Below are positions 1 to 7,623 of a stretch of DNA of 35,763 bases, one piece after another (the first letter of the stretch is position 1; each line of letters starts with the position of its first letter). Source of the stretch: Georgenia thermotolerans. GTDB lineage: Bacteria > Actinomycetota > Actinomycetes > Actinomycetales > Actinomycetaceae. The stretch spans positions 1 through 35,763 of the forward strand of contig NZ_VUKF01000047.1 of NCBI RefSeq assembly GCF_009193185.1, read 5' to 3'. Position numbers and translations under genes: made by a program. The notes beneath the pieces were generated by a model. The model was not told where the DNA came from and ran no database searches. It was given only the letters and a program-made list of their open reading frames with translations.

Positions 1-290
1 CGGGCGCGCTGGACGAGGCGGCGCCCGCGCTGCACGCCCACCCCGGCGCCGTCGTCGCGGCCGCCGGGATCGACGCCGTCTGCGCGGCCTACCGCGGGCC
101 GCTGGCCACCTGGCGCGCCGGCGCCACCCTGCTGGTGCTGCGCCCGGCGGTGGTGCCCGCCGCCCAGCTCACCGCGGCCGACGTCGCCGCGGCGGCCGAT
201 CCCGTCCGGCCGTTCCACCCCGGGCGCGGCGCCGTCGTCGACCGTGGCGTCGTGGTGCCCGTCCAGGTGGCGCGGGTGTCCAGCGGGTGA
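1..290 (+). CDS. C-terminal fragment of a probable FtsK/SpoIIIE-type ATPase
   Basis: An open frame enters from the left edge (codons in phase with base 3) and ends at a TGA at 288-290, giving about 95 C-terminal residues. The residues include GPLATWRAGATLLVLRP and a tail of the type HPGRGAVVDRGVVVPVQVAR. Such an ending, a nucleotide-binding core followed by a 'PGRG.lv..G...pVQVA' strand, is what I know from the C-termini of actinobacterial FtsK/SpoIIIE-like ATPases (FHA-FtsK and EccC-like proteins). No Walker motif is inside the window, so the family call rests on the tail alone and could be wrong. The gene converges on the small membrane protein at 297-734, with only six bases between the stops. 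Confidence 0.45.
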   Translation, partial: GALDEAAPALHAHPGAVVAAAGIDAVCAAYRGPLATWRAGATLLVLRPAVVPAAQLTAADVAAAADPVRPFHPGRGAVVDRGVVVPVQVARVSSG

Positions 291-296
291 GCCGGT

Positions 297-734
297 TCAG
301 GGCAGGAAGGAGGGCGTTCCGGTGTGGGAGGTGTAGTCGCGCGAGGAGGGCCAGAGCACCCCGACCACGACGCCGGCCGCGACGAGGACGAGGAGGACGA
401 CGAGGTAGATCGGCAGCGCGCCGGCGGTGGCGATGGCGACGAAGGCCTGGAGCAGCTGCCAGGTGATGACCGGCCCGCGCCCCCAGCGGCGCCGGCGCCA
501 CAGCGCCCGCCCGCCGGCGAGGAGCAGCAGGGCCAGGCCGACGAAGAACACCGCCATCGCGACGGTGGTGCTGACGTCGACGACGAGGCCGCGCACGACG
601 TCCAGGAGGAAGGCCACCGCCATGCCGAGCAGCGCCGCGGCCTCGAGCACGACCGCGAGCAGCGCGGCGGCGAGCGGTGCGGGAACGGGCCTGTGGCCCT
701 CGGAGGCGGCGGAGGCGTCGCGGGTCGAACTCAC
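297..734 (-). CDS. Small four-helix integral membrane protein, unknown function
   Basis: 145 residues. After a polar N-terminus of about 20 residues there are four hydrophobic segments, near residues 21-45, 53-75, 90-108 and 110-130, with an Arg-rich loop (RALWRRRRWGRG) between the second and third. That pattern suggests a small inner-membrane protein; I do not recognise a catalytic motif. The start is GTG at 734. No Shine-Dalgarno sequence precedes it, but TAGGCT ends exactly six bases before the GTG, which fits a leaderless transcript and supports this start. Similar short membrane proteins near whiB1 are common in actinobacteria, but I cannot assign a function. Confidence 0.75.
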   Translation of the reverse strand: MSSTRDASAASEGHRPVPAPLAAALLAVVLEAAALLGMAVAFLLDVVRGLVVDVSTTVAMAVFFVGLALLLLAGGRALWRRRRWGRGPVITWQLLQAFVAIATAGALPIYLVVLLVLVAAGVVVGVLWPSSRDYTSHTGTPSFLP

Positions 735-740
735 CCCACG

Positions 741-746
741 AGCCTA
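741..746 (-). promoter_or_regulatory. -10 element of a leaderless promoter (TAGGCT)
   Basis: Reading the minus strand, TAGGCT is followed by CGTGGG and then the GTG start of the membrane-protein gene. The six-base gap puts the expected transcription start on the first base of the start codon. The same spacing recurs at many other genes of the window. Confidence 0.6.
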
Positions 747-809
747 GTCGGCGCGCCCGCGGCCGCCCGCGAGCCGCCGACCTGGGGCGATGCACGAGCC
801 CCCAGAACA

Positions 810-825
810 TGTGACGAAGGCCACG
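810..825 (+). promoter_or_regulatory. CRP-like site upstream of whiB1
   Basis: TGTGACGAAGGCCACG contains the GTG-N8-CAC core typical of CRP/FNR-family operators, about 155 bp before the whiB1 start. The left half-site TGTGA is perfect and the right half is degenerate. In Mycobacterium the whiB1 promoter is known to be controlled by the CRP protein Rv3676, which makes this location plausible. Function here is inferred. Confidence 0.4.
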
Positions 826-828
826 TCC

Positions 829-844
829 GTAACCTGATAGTCAC
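829..844 (+). promoter_or_regulatory. GTnAC direct repeat, possible MtrA-type site
   Basis: GTAAC and GTCAC occur as direct repeats 11 bp apart (GTAACCTGATAGTCAC), immediately downstream of the CRP-like site and about 140 bp before the whiB1 start. One-turn-spaced GTnAC repeats resemble reported binding sites of the response regulator MtrA. The identification is by resemblance only. Confidence 0.35.
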
Positions 845-980
845 TTGTCCGAAACCTCTTGTCGTCGCACCTTTGCCCGTGCCAACCTTGTGTCAGCCGC
901 AGAACCCCCCAAGAAGTTGGGCCTTCGATTCCCCTTGCCGAGGACTCGGACCCCGACGCGTGCCCTGAAGGAGCCCCCGA

Positions 981-1229
981 ATGGATTGGCGTCACCGCGC
1001 TGCCTGTCTCACCGAGGATCCGGAGCTGTTCTTCCCGATCGGGAACACCGGCCCCGCCCTCGCGCAGATCGAGGAGGCGAAGGCTGTGTGCGGCAAGTGC
1101 GAGGTGGTCGACACCTGCCTCAAGTGGGCGCTGGAGACGGGTCAGGACTCCGGCGTGTGGGGCGGCCTGAGCGAGGACGAGCGGCGCGCGCTCAAGCGGC
1201 GCACCGCCCGCGCCCGCCGCGCCGGCTGA
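981..1229 (+). CDS. whiB1: WhiB1-type iron-sulfur transcription regulator
   Basis: 82 residues, the normal length for WhiB1. Four cysteines at 9, 37, 40 and 46 (C-x27-C-x2-C-x5-C) would hold a [4Fe-4S] cluster. The turn GVWGG is at 58-62, followed by an Arg/Lys-rich tail (ERRALKRRTARARRAG) that binds DNA in this family. The opening MDWRHRAACLTEDPELFFPIG and the segment TGQDSGVWGGLSEDERRALKRR are close to mycobacterial WhiB1, an essential, NO-sensitive regulator that binds the primary sigma factor. The ATG is preceded by AAGGAG at 967-972. The next gene, pdtaS, lies on the opposite strand, as in Mycobacterium. Two regulator-like sites lie upstream and a strong terminator downstream. Confidence 0.95.
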   Translation: MDWRHRAACLTEDPELFFPIGNTGPALAQIEEAKAVCGKCEVVDTCLKWALETGQDSGVWGGLSEDERRALKRRTARARRAG

Positions 1230-1251
1230 CCGCCGCACCGCACGACTGACC

Positions 1252-1281
1252 ACGACGCCGCCGGGAGACCGGCGGCGTCGT
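1252..1281 (+). terminator. Hairpin terminator after whiB1
   Basis: A perfect 13-bp stem (ACGACGCCGCCGG / CCGGCGGCGTCGT) closes on a GAGA tetraloop 22 bp past the whiB1 stop. It is followed by CGTGTCTGC rather than a long T-run, as is usual for GC-rich actinobacterial terminators. Confidence 0.75.
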
Positions 1282-1380
1282 CGTGTCTGCGGCCGCCGGT
1301 CGAGACTCGTCGCCCTGGGTCGGGCCGGCGCCCCTGCGGACGGGTGGCAACGGATAGCCGCGTCGCGACGGGCCCCGTCC

Positions 1381-1479
1381 GGAGTCAGCGCTCCCGGACC
1401 CCCGGCCGGAGTCAGCGCTCCCGGACCCCCGGCCGGAGTCAGCGCTCCCGGCCCCCCGGCCGGAGTCAGCGCTCCCGCT
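1381..1479. repeat. 27-bp tandem repeat copying the 3' end of pdtaS
   Basis: The unit starting GGAGTCAGCGCTCCCGG begins at 1381, 1408, 1435 and 1462, giving three full copies and a partial fourth. The fourth copy is the real end of pdtaS: on the minus strand it reads CGG GAG CGC TGA (Arg-Glu-Arg-stop). The other three copies repeat GAG CGC TGA downstream. Because 27 is a multiple of three, each copied TGA is in the pdtaS reading frame. Copies differ by only one or two bases, so the array is young. Confidence 0.9.
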
Positions 1480-2917
1480 GGCGGGCCCGCAGGATCACCT
1501 CGGTGCCGCCGTCGGGCACCGGGCGCCATTCGATGGACCCGCCCAGCTCGCCGGTGACCAGGGTCTTGACGATCTGGGTCCCCAGCCCGGAGAGCACCTT
1601 GCCCTCCTCGATCCCCCGCCCGTCGTCGCGCACGCGGACCTCCAGGTCCGAGCCGTCCCGCTCGGCGTGCACCGTGACCGTTCCGCTGCGCCCGTGCAGG
1701 CCGTGCTCGACGGCGTTGGTCACCAGCTCGGTGAGCACCACCGCCAGCGTGGTCGCCGCCTCGGCGCCCACGAGGCCGAAGCTGCCCTCCACGACCGTGC
1801 GCACCGAGGAGTCCGGGGAGGCCACGTCGGCCGCCAGGCGCAGCACGCGGCCGAAGACCTCGTCGAAGTCGACCACCTCGTCGATGTTCTGCGAGAGCGT
1901 CTCGTGCACCAGGGCGATCGTGGAGACCCTGCGCTCGGCCTCCTCCAGGGCGTCCTTGGTCTCGGGGTTGTCCGAGCGGCGCGCCTGCAGGCGCAGCAGC
2001 GCCGAGACGGTCTGCAGGTTGTTCTTCACCCGGTGGTGGATCTCCCGGATGGTGGCGTCCTTGGTGATGAGCTCGCGCTCGCGCCGGCGCACCTCCGAGA
2101 CGTCCCGGCACAGCAGCAGGGCGCCGCGCCGCTCCCCGCGGTCGGTCAGCGGGACCGCGCGCAGGCTCAGGGTCACCCCGCGGACCTCCACCTCGGTGCG
2201 CCAGGCGGCCCGTCCCATGACGACGACGGCCAGGGTCTCCTCCACCGAGGAGGACTCCTCGAGCAGCTGGGTGACGACCTCGGCGAGCACCTCCCCACGC
2301 AGCTGGCCGATGACCCCCAGCCGGTGGAAGTTGCTCACGGCGTTGGGGCTGGCGTAGATCACCCGGCCCTCGGCGTCCAGGCGCACCAGCCCGTCGCCCA
2401 CGCGCGGGGCGCCGCGCCGGGACCCGGTGGGGGCGCCGGCCTGCGGGAACTCCCCGCGCGAGATCATCGCGCAGAGCATGTCCGCGATCTCGGTGTAGGA
2501 GATCTCCAGGCGCGAGGGCACCCGGGTGGCCGGCAGGCTGGACTCGCGGGTCATGACGCCGAGCGCGCGGCCCTCGTGCACGACCGGCACGAGCACCTCG
2601 CGCACCCCGTACGCGGTGCGCGACTGCTCGGCGCGCAGATGGATCCCGCCGTCGGCCATGGTCTGGCGCAGCAACTCCTGGCGCTGCTCGGGGATGCGGT
2701 GGCCGACGATGTCGTCGTAGTGGACGGTCGCGGCCGTCGAGGGACGGCAGTGGGCGGCCGCGACGAAGCCGCCGTCGCCGGTGGGCAGCCACAGCACCAG
2801 GTCGGCGAACGCCAGATCCGCCACGACCTGCCAGTCCCCGACGAGCTGATGGAGCCACTCGGTGTCCTGGGGCTCGAGGTCGACGGTCTCCGCGATCATG
2901 TTCGCCAGGGTGGGCAC
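1466..2917 (-). CDS. pdtaS: Two-component sensor histidine kinase, PdtaS type
   Basis: 483 residues without membrane segments, so cytosolic. The N-terminal half (about 1-160) matches the GAF-like sensor of Mycobacterium PdtaS (opening MPTLANMIAE, then HLQLVGDWQ-like and AHCRPSTAATVHYDDIVG segments). A PAS domain follows at about 175-275 (GDGLVRLDAEGRVIYASPNAV). The HisKA_2 segment REIHHRVKNNLQTVSALLRL starts at 291 with phospho-acceptor His294. The HATPase domain shows the N-box around Asn401, DDGRGI at 431 and GLGTQIV at 444. The known partner is the ANTAR-domain regulator PdtaR, which acts on RNA antitermination; it is not in this window. The start is GTG, with TAGGGT exactly six bases upstream and no Shine-Dalgarno, which predicts a leaderless mRNA. 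The 3' end is copied in a tandem array. Confidence 0.93.
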   Translation of the reverse strand: MPTLANMIAETVDLEPQDTEWLHQLVGDWQVVADLAFADLVLWLPTGDGGFVAAAHCRPSTAATVHYDDIVGHRIPEQRQELLRQTMADGGIHLRAEQSRTAYGVREVLVPVVHEGRALGVMTRESSLPATRVPSRLEISYTEIADMLCAMISRGEFPQAGAPTGSRRGAPRVGDGLVRLDAEGRVIYASPNAVSNFHRLGVIGQLRGEVLAEVVTQLLEESSSVEETLAVVVMGRAAWRTEVEVRGVTLSLRAVPLTDRGERRGALLLCRDVSEVRRRERELITKDATIREIHHRVKNNLQTVSALLRLQARRSDNPETKDALEEAERRVSTIALVHETLSQNIDEVVDFDEVFGRVLRLAADVASPDSSVRTVVEGSFGLVGAEAATTLAVVLTELVTNAVEHGLHGRSGTVTVHAERDGSDLEVRVRDDGRGIEEGKVLSGLGTQIVKTLVTGELGGSIEWRPVPDGGTEVILRARQRER

Positions 2918-2923
2918 GCCCCC

Positions 2924-2929
2924 ACCCTA
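2924..2929 (-). promoter_or_regulatory. -10 element of leaderless pdtaS promoter (TAGGGT)
   Basis: On the minus strand TAGGGT, then GGGGGC, then the GTG start of pdtaS. The six-base gap and lack of a ribosome-binding site point to transcription starting at the start codon. Confidence 0.6.
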
Positions 2930-3005
2930 GTGCCGCCGCCGCGGGCGGCCCGCCGCGCCCGCCACCGACCGACGGCCGGCGCCCGAATCGGTCCGCGGCG
3001 GCGGT

Positions 3006-3011
3006 TACCCT
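3006..3011 (+). promoter_or_regulatory. Possible -10 element for the DUF2505 gene (TACCCT)
   Basis: TACCCT fits the actinobacterial TANNNT -10 consensus. It lies about 58 bp before the GTG start at 3070, which has its own Shine-Dalgarno sequence, so this would be an ordinary leadered transcript. No convincing -35 is visible. Confidence 0.35.
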
Positions 3012-3069
3012 GTCGGGGTCCCGCCGGCGCCGCGCGTCGCGCCGGCGTCCACGACCCCGAAGGAGCACC

Positions 3070-3564
3070 GTGCACTTCTCTGCCACGTCCGACTACCCCG
3101 CCGACGCCACCACCGTCGCCGCGATGCTCGCGGACGAGGACTTCGCCCGCCGCCGCGCCGAGGCGACCGGGCCGCTGGAGCAGTCCACCGAGGTCACCCG
3201 CGACGGCGAGGCCTTCACGGTGACGACCAAGCTCAAGATGCCCACGACGATGGTCCCGCCCAAGTTCCGGTCCTTCGCCCCCAGCGCGCTCAACGTCACG
3301 CTGGTGGAGGCCTGGGCCGCCCCGGGCGCCGACGGCGCGCGCACGTCCACGTTCGACGTCGACATCCAGGGCGTGCCGGCCAAGGTGCGCGGCACGCAGA
3401 AGCTCGCCCCGTCGGCCGCGGGGAGCACGAAGACCTACGACGGCGAGGTCACGGCCTCGATCCCGCTCGTCGGCAAGAAGATGGAGCAGATGGCGGTCGC
3501 GGCCGTGGACAAGATCGTCCAGGTGGAGCGCCGCATCGCCCTGGAGTACCTCGCCGAGCACTGA
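3070..3564 (+). CDS. DUF2505 family protein
   Basis: 164 residues, start GTG with AAGGAG at 3060-3065. The opening MHFSATSDYPADATTVAAMLADEDFARRR, the middle 'tMVPPKFRSF' and the C-terminal 'KKMEQMAVAAVDKIVQVERRIALEYL' match the actinobacterial DUF2505 family. These proteins are predicted to have a START-like (SRPBCC) lipid- or ligand-binding fold, with strand-rich sequence and a long C-terminal helix. No catalytic role is known. No signal peptide or membrane segment is present. It is divergent from pdtaS and ends in a strong hairpin, so it is probably transcribed alone. Confidence 0.85.
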   Translation: MHFSATSDYPADATTVAAMLADEDFARRRAEATGPLEQSTEVTRDGEAFTVTTKLKMPTTMVPPKFRSFAPSALNVTLVEAWAAPGADGARTSTFDVDIQGVPAKVRGTQKLAPSAAGSTKTYDGEVTASIPLVGKKMEQMAVAAVDKIVQVERRIALEYLAEH

Positions 3565-3572
3565 GGCACCCC

Positions 3573-3610
3573 GGCGCGTCCGGCCACCGCGCGGGTCGGC
3601 CGGACGCGCC
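3573..3610 (+). terminator. Hairpin terminator after the DUF2505 gene
   Basis: A perfect 13-bp inverted repeat (GGCGCGTCCGGCC / GGCCGGACGCGCC) with a 12-base loop starts nine bases past the stop codon. It lies between convergent genes and may stop transcription from putA as well. Confidence 0.7.
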
Positions 3611-3663
3611 GCCTGGGGACGACGCGGCGCCTGGCGCGGTCGAACGCCCGGACGCGCCGCCCC

Positions 3664-6600
3664 TCAGCCCCGCTCGGGGGGCAGGTGCCCGAAGCGGTGC
3701 CGCGTGATCGAGAGCGCCTGCTCGCGCAGCACGGTGAGCAGCTCGCGCCGCCCCGTGGCCAGCACCGGCTGGGTCAGCAGGGACACCTCCTCCCCCGCGA
3801 GCGCGCCGGGCAGGGTCGCCGCCTCGTCGCCGATGACCCGGACCCGCCCGGTGACCTCGCCGCGACGCACGCGGCCGACGAACTGGTCCTCCGACTCCGC
3901 CGCGTCGACGTGCGCCGCCAGGCGGCGCAGGCCCAGGCGCGCCGGCTCCCCCGTGGCGTCGAGCGCCTTGAGGGCGTCGGAGAGCTCGCCGTGCAGGCTC
4001 ACCCGGACCTCGCCGCCGGCCAGCTCGGCGGCGAGCAGGACGCGGACGAGCTCGACGGCGCTCGCCCCGGCCCCGGCGCGCACGGTCACCGGCACGGGCC
4101 GGTAGCGGAAGGTGTTCTCCTCGGCGCGCAGCCCGGTCCAGTCGACCTCCCGGCCGAGCTCCTCGGCCCACGCGGCGGCGTCGGAGGCGACCGCGGCGCG
4201 CAGCCAGGACCGGTCGGCCTGGGAGGTGATGAGCCCGGTGTAGTCGGCCAGGGCGCGGCGCACGTCGCGCACGGGCTCGGCCTGCCGGCCCGGGACGCCG
4301 TCGGCCTCCCAGGTGCCGAGCTGGGCGACGTAGTTCGGCCCGCCCGCCTTGGCGCCGGGGCCGACGGCGGAGTCCTTCCACCCGCCGAACGGCTGGCGCT
4401 GGACGATGGCGCCGGTGATGTGCCGGTTGACGTAGGCGTTGCCCACCTCGACGTGGTCGAGCCAGAAGGCGATCTCGTCCTCGTCGAGGGAGTGCAGCCC
4501 GCCGGTGAGGCCGAACGCGGTGGCGTTCTGCAGCGCCACGGCCTCCTCGAGGGTGCGCGCCCGCATGATCCCGAGCACCGGGCCGAAGCACTCGGTGAGG
4601 TGGAAGAACGAGCCCGGCGCCACGCCGTCCTTCAGCCCCGGCGACCACAGCCGGCCGGTGTCGTCCAGGCGGCGCGGCTCGACGAGCCAGGACTCCCCCG
4701 GCTCCAGCGTGGTCAGCGCGCGCTCGAGCTTGCCGGTGGGCGGCTCGATGACCGGTCCCATCGTCACGCCCAGGTCGTCGGGCCAGCCCACCCGCAGGGA
4801 CCGCACGGCGTCGACGAGCTGGCGGCGCAGCCGCTCCGAGCGCCCGGCCGAGCCGACGAGGATGACCAGGGAGGCCGCCGAGCACTTCTGCCCCGCGTGG
4901 CCGAACGCGCTCTTGACGAGGTCCGCCACCGCCAGGTCGTAGTCCGCGGCGGGGGTGATGACCAGGGCGTTCTTGCCCGACGTCTCGGCGTACACCCGCG
5001 GGCCGCCGGGGCGGTCGGCCCGCCAGCGCTCGAACATCCGCGCGGTCTCGATCGCGCCGGTGAGCACGACGGTGTCGACGCCCGCGTGCGCCACCAGCGC
5101 CCGGCCGACCTCGCCCTCGTCGGTGCGCACCACCTGCAGCAGGTCCGTCGGCGCCCCGGCGGCCGTGAGCGCCGCCTGGACCGCCCCCGCGGCGACCTCG
5201 GTGCAGCCGGGGACGGCGTGGGCGGGCTTGATGACGACGGCGGAGCCGGCCGCGAGCGCGGCCAGCACCCCGCCGGTGGGGATGGCCACGGGGAAGTTCC
5301 ACGGCGGCGTGACGAGGGTGAGCGTGGAGGGCGTGAAGGTGGCGCCGTCGGTGGACAGGTGCCCGGCGTCCGGGTCCAGCTCGGCGGCCCGGTCGGCGTA
5401 GTAGCGGGCGAAGTCGATCGCCTCGGAGACCTCGGGGTCGGCCTCGGCCACGGTCTTGCCGCCCTCGGCGGCCATGACGGTGACGAGCTCGCCGCGGCGG
5501 GCCTCGAGCTCGTCGGCGGCCGCGCGCAGGACGGCGGCGCGCTCGGCGCCGCTGCGCGCGGCCCAGCCCGGCTGGGCGGCGCGGCCGGCGGCGACCACCC
5601 GGTCCACCTCGGCTCGGGAGGCGAGCATCGGCGAGCTCGGCGGCGCGGGCCGGGCGGTGACCCGGTCGGCGGCCCAGGCCCGCACGGCGGGCAGCGCGGG
5701 GTCGGCGTCGGTGGTGTTGGCGAAGCGCTCCCCGGCGCGGGGGTGCTCGGGCGTGCGGCGCGGCGCGGCGGGCACGATCGCCATCGCGGCGACCGAGGCG
5801 CGGAACCGGGCCTCCTGGTCCGCCATCGCGCCCGCCGGCCCGGCCGCGTCGCCGCCCGCCACGCCGTCGCCGGCGCCGGCGAAGAGCGCGTGGAGGAAGT
5901 TCTGCGACTGGGAGTTCTCCTCCAGGCGGCGCACGAGGTAGGAGACGGCGACGTCGAAGTCCTCCGGCGCCACGACCGGGGTGTAGAGGATGACCGTGCC
6001 GACCGTGTCACGCACCGCGCGGGCCTGGGCCGGGGCCATGCCCTGGAGCATCTCGACGTCGAGAGAGCCGCCCACGCCGCGGTGCTCGGCGAGCAGGTGC
6101 GCCAGCGCCACGTCGTAGAGGTTGTGCGAGGCCACGCCCAGGCGCACCACGCCGGCGAGCTCGGGGCGCAGGGTCCGTTCGACCAGCCGCAGGTAGTTCG
6201 CGTCGACCGCCGCCTTGTCGGCGTAGGGCGCCTGCGCCCAGCCGTGCAGCTCGGCCTCGACGCGTTCCATCGACAGGTTCGCGCCCTTGACGAACCGGAT
6301 CTTGATGCCCGCCCCGCCGCCCATGACCCGCTTCTCGGCGAAGGCGATGAGCCGCTCGAGGGCGGCGAGGGAGTCGGGCAGGTAGGCCTGCAGCACGATG
6401 CCCGCCTCGAGGTCGCGCAGCTCGGGCTCGGCCAGCAGCCGCGTGAACACCTCCACGGTCAGGTCCAGGTCGCGGTACTCCTCCATGTCGAGGTTGACGA
6501 AGGCGTGCGGCGAGCGGGCCCGGGCGGCCTCGTAGAGCGGGCGCAGGCGGCGCAGCACCCGCGCGCAGGTGCCCTCGGTGTCCCAGGTGGAGATCTGCGA

Positions 6601-7227
6601 GACGAGGGAGGAGACCTTGATGGAGACGTAGTCGACGTCCTCGCGGGCGAGCAGCGCGAGGGTGCGCTCGGTGCGGGCGGTCGCCTCGGCCTCGCCGAGC
6701 ACGGCCTCGCCGAGGAGGTTGATGTTGAGCCGGAAGCCCTGTTCCTGGGCGCGGGCGAGGTGCTCGGCCAGGGCGGGGTCGTGGGCGTCGACGACCAGGT
6801 GGCCGACCAGCTGGCGCAGCCGCTTGCGGGCCAGCGGGACGACGACGCCAGGGGCCAGCCGCGCCACCTTGGCGCCCACGGCGAGCAGCGCCTGGTCGGT
6901 GGGGCGCAGGAAGCCCGCGGCGCCGGCCGAGACGCCCGCGAGCTCCTTGGCGGCCACCCGGGCGTCCTCCGGCCGGGCGACCCGGTCGACGAAGCGCACC
7001 GCGAGGTCGAGGCCCTCCGGGTCGCCGACGAGCCCGGCGAGCTGGGTGGTCGCGACGCGCTCGGCGTCGGTCTGCCCGGCCTCGGTGGCCGCCAGCCAGC
7101 GGCGGGCGAGGTCGACGGCGTCGTCCACCAGCGCCGCGACGTCGCCGGGCACGGCCACCCCCGCGGCGGGCGTCCGGCGCTGGGGCACGTCGTCGGCGGC
7201 GGAGGTGGGAACGTGCTGCGTGGTCAT
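3664..7227 (-). CDS. putA: Bifunctional proline dehydrogenase / glutamate-semialdehyde dehydrogenase (PutA)
   Basis: 1187 residues. It oxidises proline to P5C with FAD, then P5C/glutamate semialdehyde to glutamate with NAD. The proline dehydrogenase barrel spans about 60-450: YVSIKVSSL at 200, NLDMEEY at 245, IRFVKGANL at 310, LGVASHNLYD at 363 and the substrate-binding YLVRRLEEN at 430. The aldehyde dehydrogenase domain spans about 500-1000: TPPWNFPVAIP at 640, Glu748 in AETSGKN and catalytic Cys782 in GHAGQKCSAAS. About 190 further residues at the C-terminus carry no motif I can name. There is no N-terminal ribbon-helix-helix domain, so it should not regulate itself as E. coli PutA does. 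A GAGGAGG ribosome site precedes the ATG. It stands alone with a long upstream region. Confidence 0.95.
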   Translation of the reverse strand: MTTQHVPTSAADDVPQRRTPAAGVAVPGDVAALVDDAVDLARRWLAATEAGQTDAERVATTQLAGLVGDPEGLDLAVRFVDRVARPEDARVAAKELAGVSAGAAGFLRPTDQALLAVGAKVARLAPGVVVPLARKRLRQLVGHLVVDAHDPALAEHLARAQEQGFRLNINLLGEAVLGEAEATARTERTLALLAREDVDYVSIKVSSLVSQISTWDTEGTCARVLRRLRPLYEAARARSPHAFVNLDMEEYRDLDLTVEVFTRLLAEPELRDLEAGIVLQAYLPDSLAALERLIAFAEKRVMGGGAGIKIRFVKGANLSMERVEAELHGWAQAPYADKAAVDANYLRLVERTLRPELAGVVRLGVASHNLYDVALAHLLAEHRGVGGSLDVEMLQGMAPAQARAVRDTVGTVILYTPVVAPEDFDVAVSYLVRRLEENSQSQNFLHALFAGAGDGVAGGDAAGPAGAMADQEARFRASVAAMAIVPAAPRRTPEHPRAGERFANTTDADPALPAVRAWAADRVTARPAPPSSPMLASRAEVDRVVAAGRAAQPGWAARSGAERAAVLRAAADELEARRGELVTVMAAEGGKTVAEADPEVSEAIDFARYYADRAAELDPDAGHLSTDGATFTPSTLTLVTPPWNFPVAIPTGGVLAALAAGSAVVIKPAHAVPGCTEVAAGAVQAALTAAGAPTDLLQVVRTDEGEVGRALVAHAGVDTVVLTGAIETARMFERWRADRPGGPRVYAETSGKNALVITPAADYDLAVADLVKSAFGHAGQKCSAASLVILVGSAGRSERLRRQLVDAVRSLRVGWPDDLGVTMGPVIEPPTGKLERALTTLEPGESWLVEPRRLDDTGRLWSPGLKDGVAPGSFFHLTECFGPVLGIMRARTLEEAVALQNATAFGLTGGLHSLDEDEIAFWLDHVEVGNAYVNRHITGAIVQRQPFGGWKDSAVGPGAKAGGPNYVAQLGTWEADGVPGRQAEPVRDVRRALADYTGLITSQADRSWLRAAVASDAAAWAEELGREVDWTGLRAEENTFRYRPVPVTVRAGAGASAVELVRVLLAAELAGGEVRVSLHGELSDALKALDATGEPARLGLRRLAAHVDAAESEDQFVGRVRRGEVTGRVRVIGDEAATLPGALAGEEVSLLTQPVLATGRRELLTVLREQALSITRHRFGHLPPERG

Positions 7228-7464
7228 GTGGTGGCCTCCTCACCGGACGGGCGGCGAGGTTCGCCGCTGCCGACGGCCCGCGGGGTGTGCCGGCCGGGTC
7301 GGCGTGTCGTGTCCACGGTACTGGCCAACCTGCCACGTGCGCATGGGTGGGCGCACCCGCAGCGGGGCTCTCACCTGCGCTCTTACCGTGCGGGGCGGCC
7401 GCGGTCGGGGCGGGACGCGTGGTGCGTCTCGAGCCGCCCTCGTCGGGCGGGTCCGGTGGTGCGC

Positions 7465-7486
7465 CCTGGCTCGCCGTTGAGCCAGG
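7465..7486 (-). promoter_or_regulatory. Hairpin between zwf-like gene and putA
   Basis: CCTGGCTC-GCCGTT-GAGCCAGG is a perfect 8-bp inverted repeat. It is 240 bp before putA and 140 bp after the zwf-like stop. It could end the upstream transcript or be part of the putA control region. The sequence does not decide between these. Confidence 0.4.
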
Positions 7487-7489
7487 TGC

Positions 7490-7503
7490 GTGACGTACGT
7501 TAC
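7490..7503. promoter_or_regulatory. Palindromic operator candidate upstream of putA
   Basis: GTGACGTACGTTAC is a 14-bp palindrome with one mismatched pair, directly next to the hairpin at 7465-7486. Its length and symmetry suit a dimeric repressor or activator site. The regulator is unknown. Confidence 0.35.
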
Positions 7504-7623
7504 ACCCCCGAAACACGTGCGCGGTCCATCTTCGGACCGACCGTGCCCGCGCGGGCGCGGCGCCGGCGCGCCGTCGGGCTTGTGACGGCCGAAAAACCGT
7601 GCCGTTCCCGCCGGTGCGCCCCG

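Larger units (their letters stand above)
7228..7623. other. Non-coding region upstream of putA
   Basis: About 400 bp between putA and the zwf-like gene, both on the minus strand. It is more AT-containing than the genes and shows several inverted repeats: an 8-bp stem at 7465-7486, a GTGACGTACGTTAC palindrome at 7490-7503, and GCCGTC...GACGGC at 7570-7589. No gene with plausible coding bias is seen. It must hold the putA promoter and the end of the zwf-like transcript. Confidence 0.6.
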
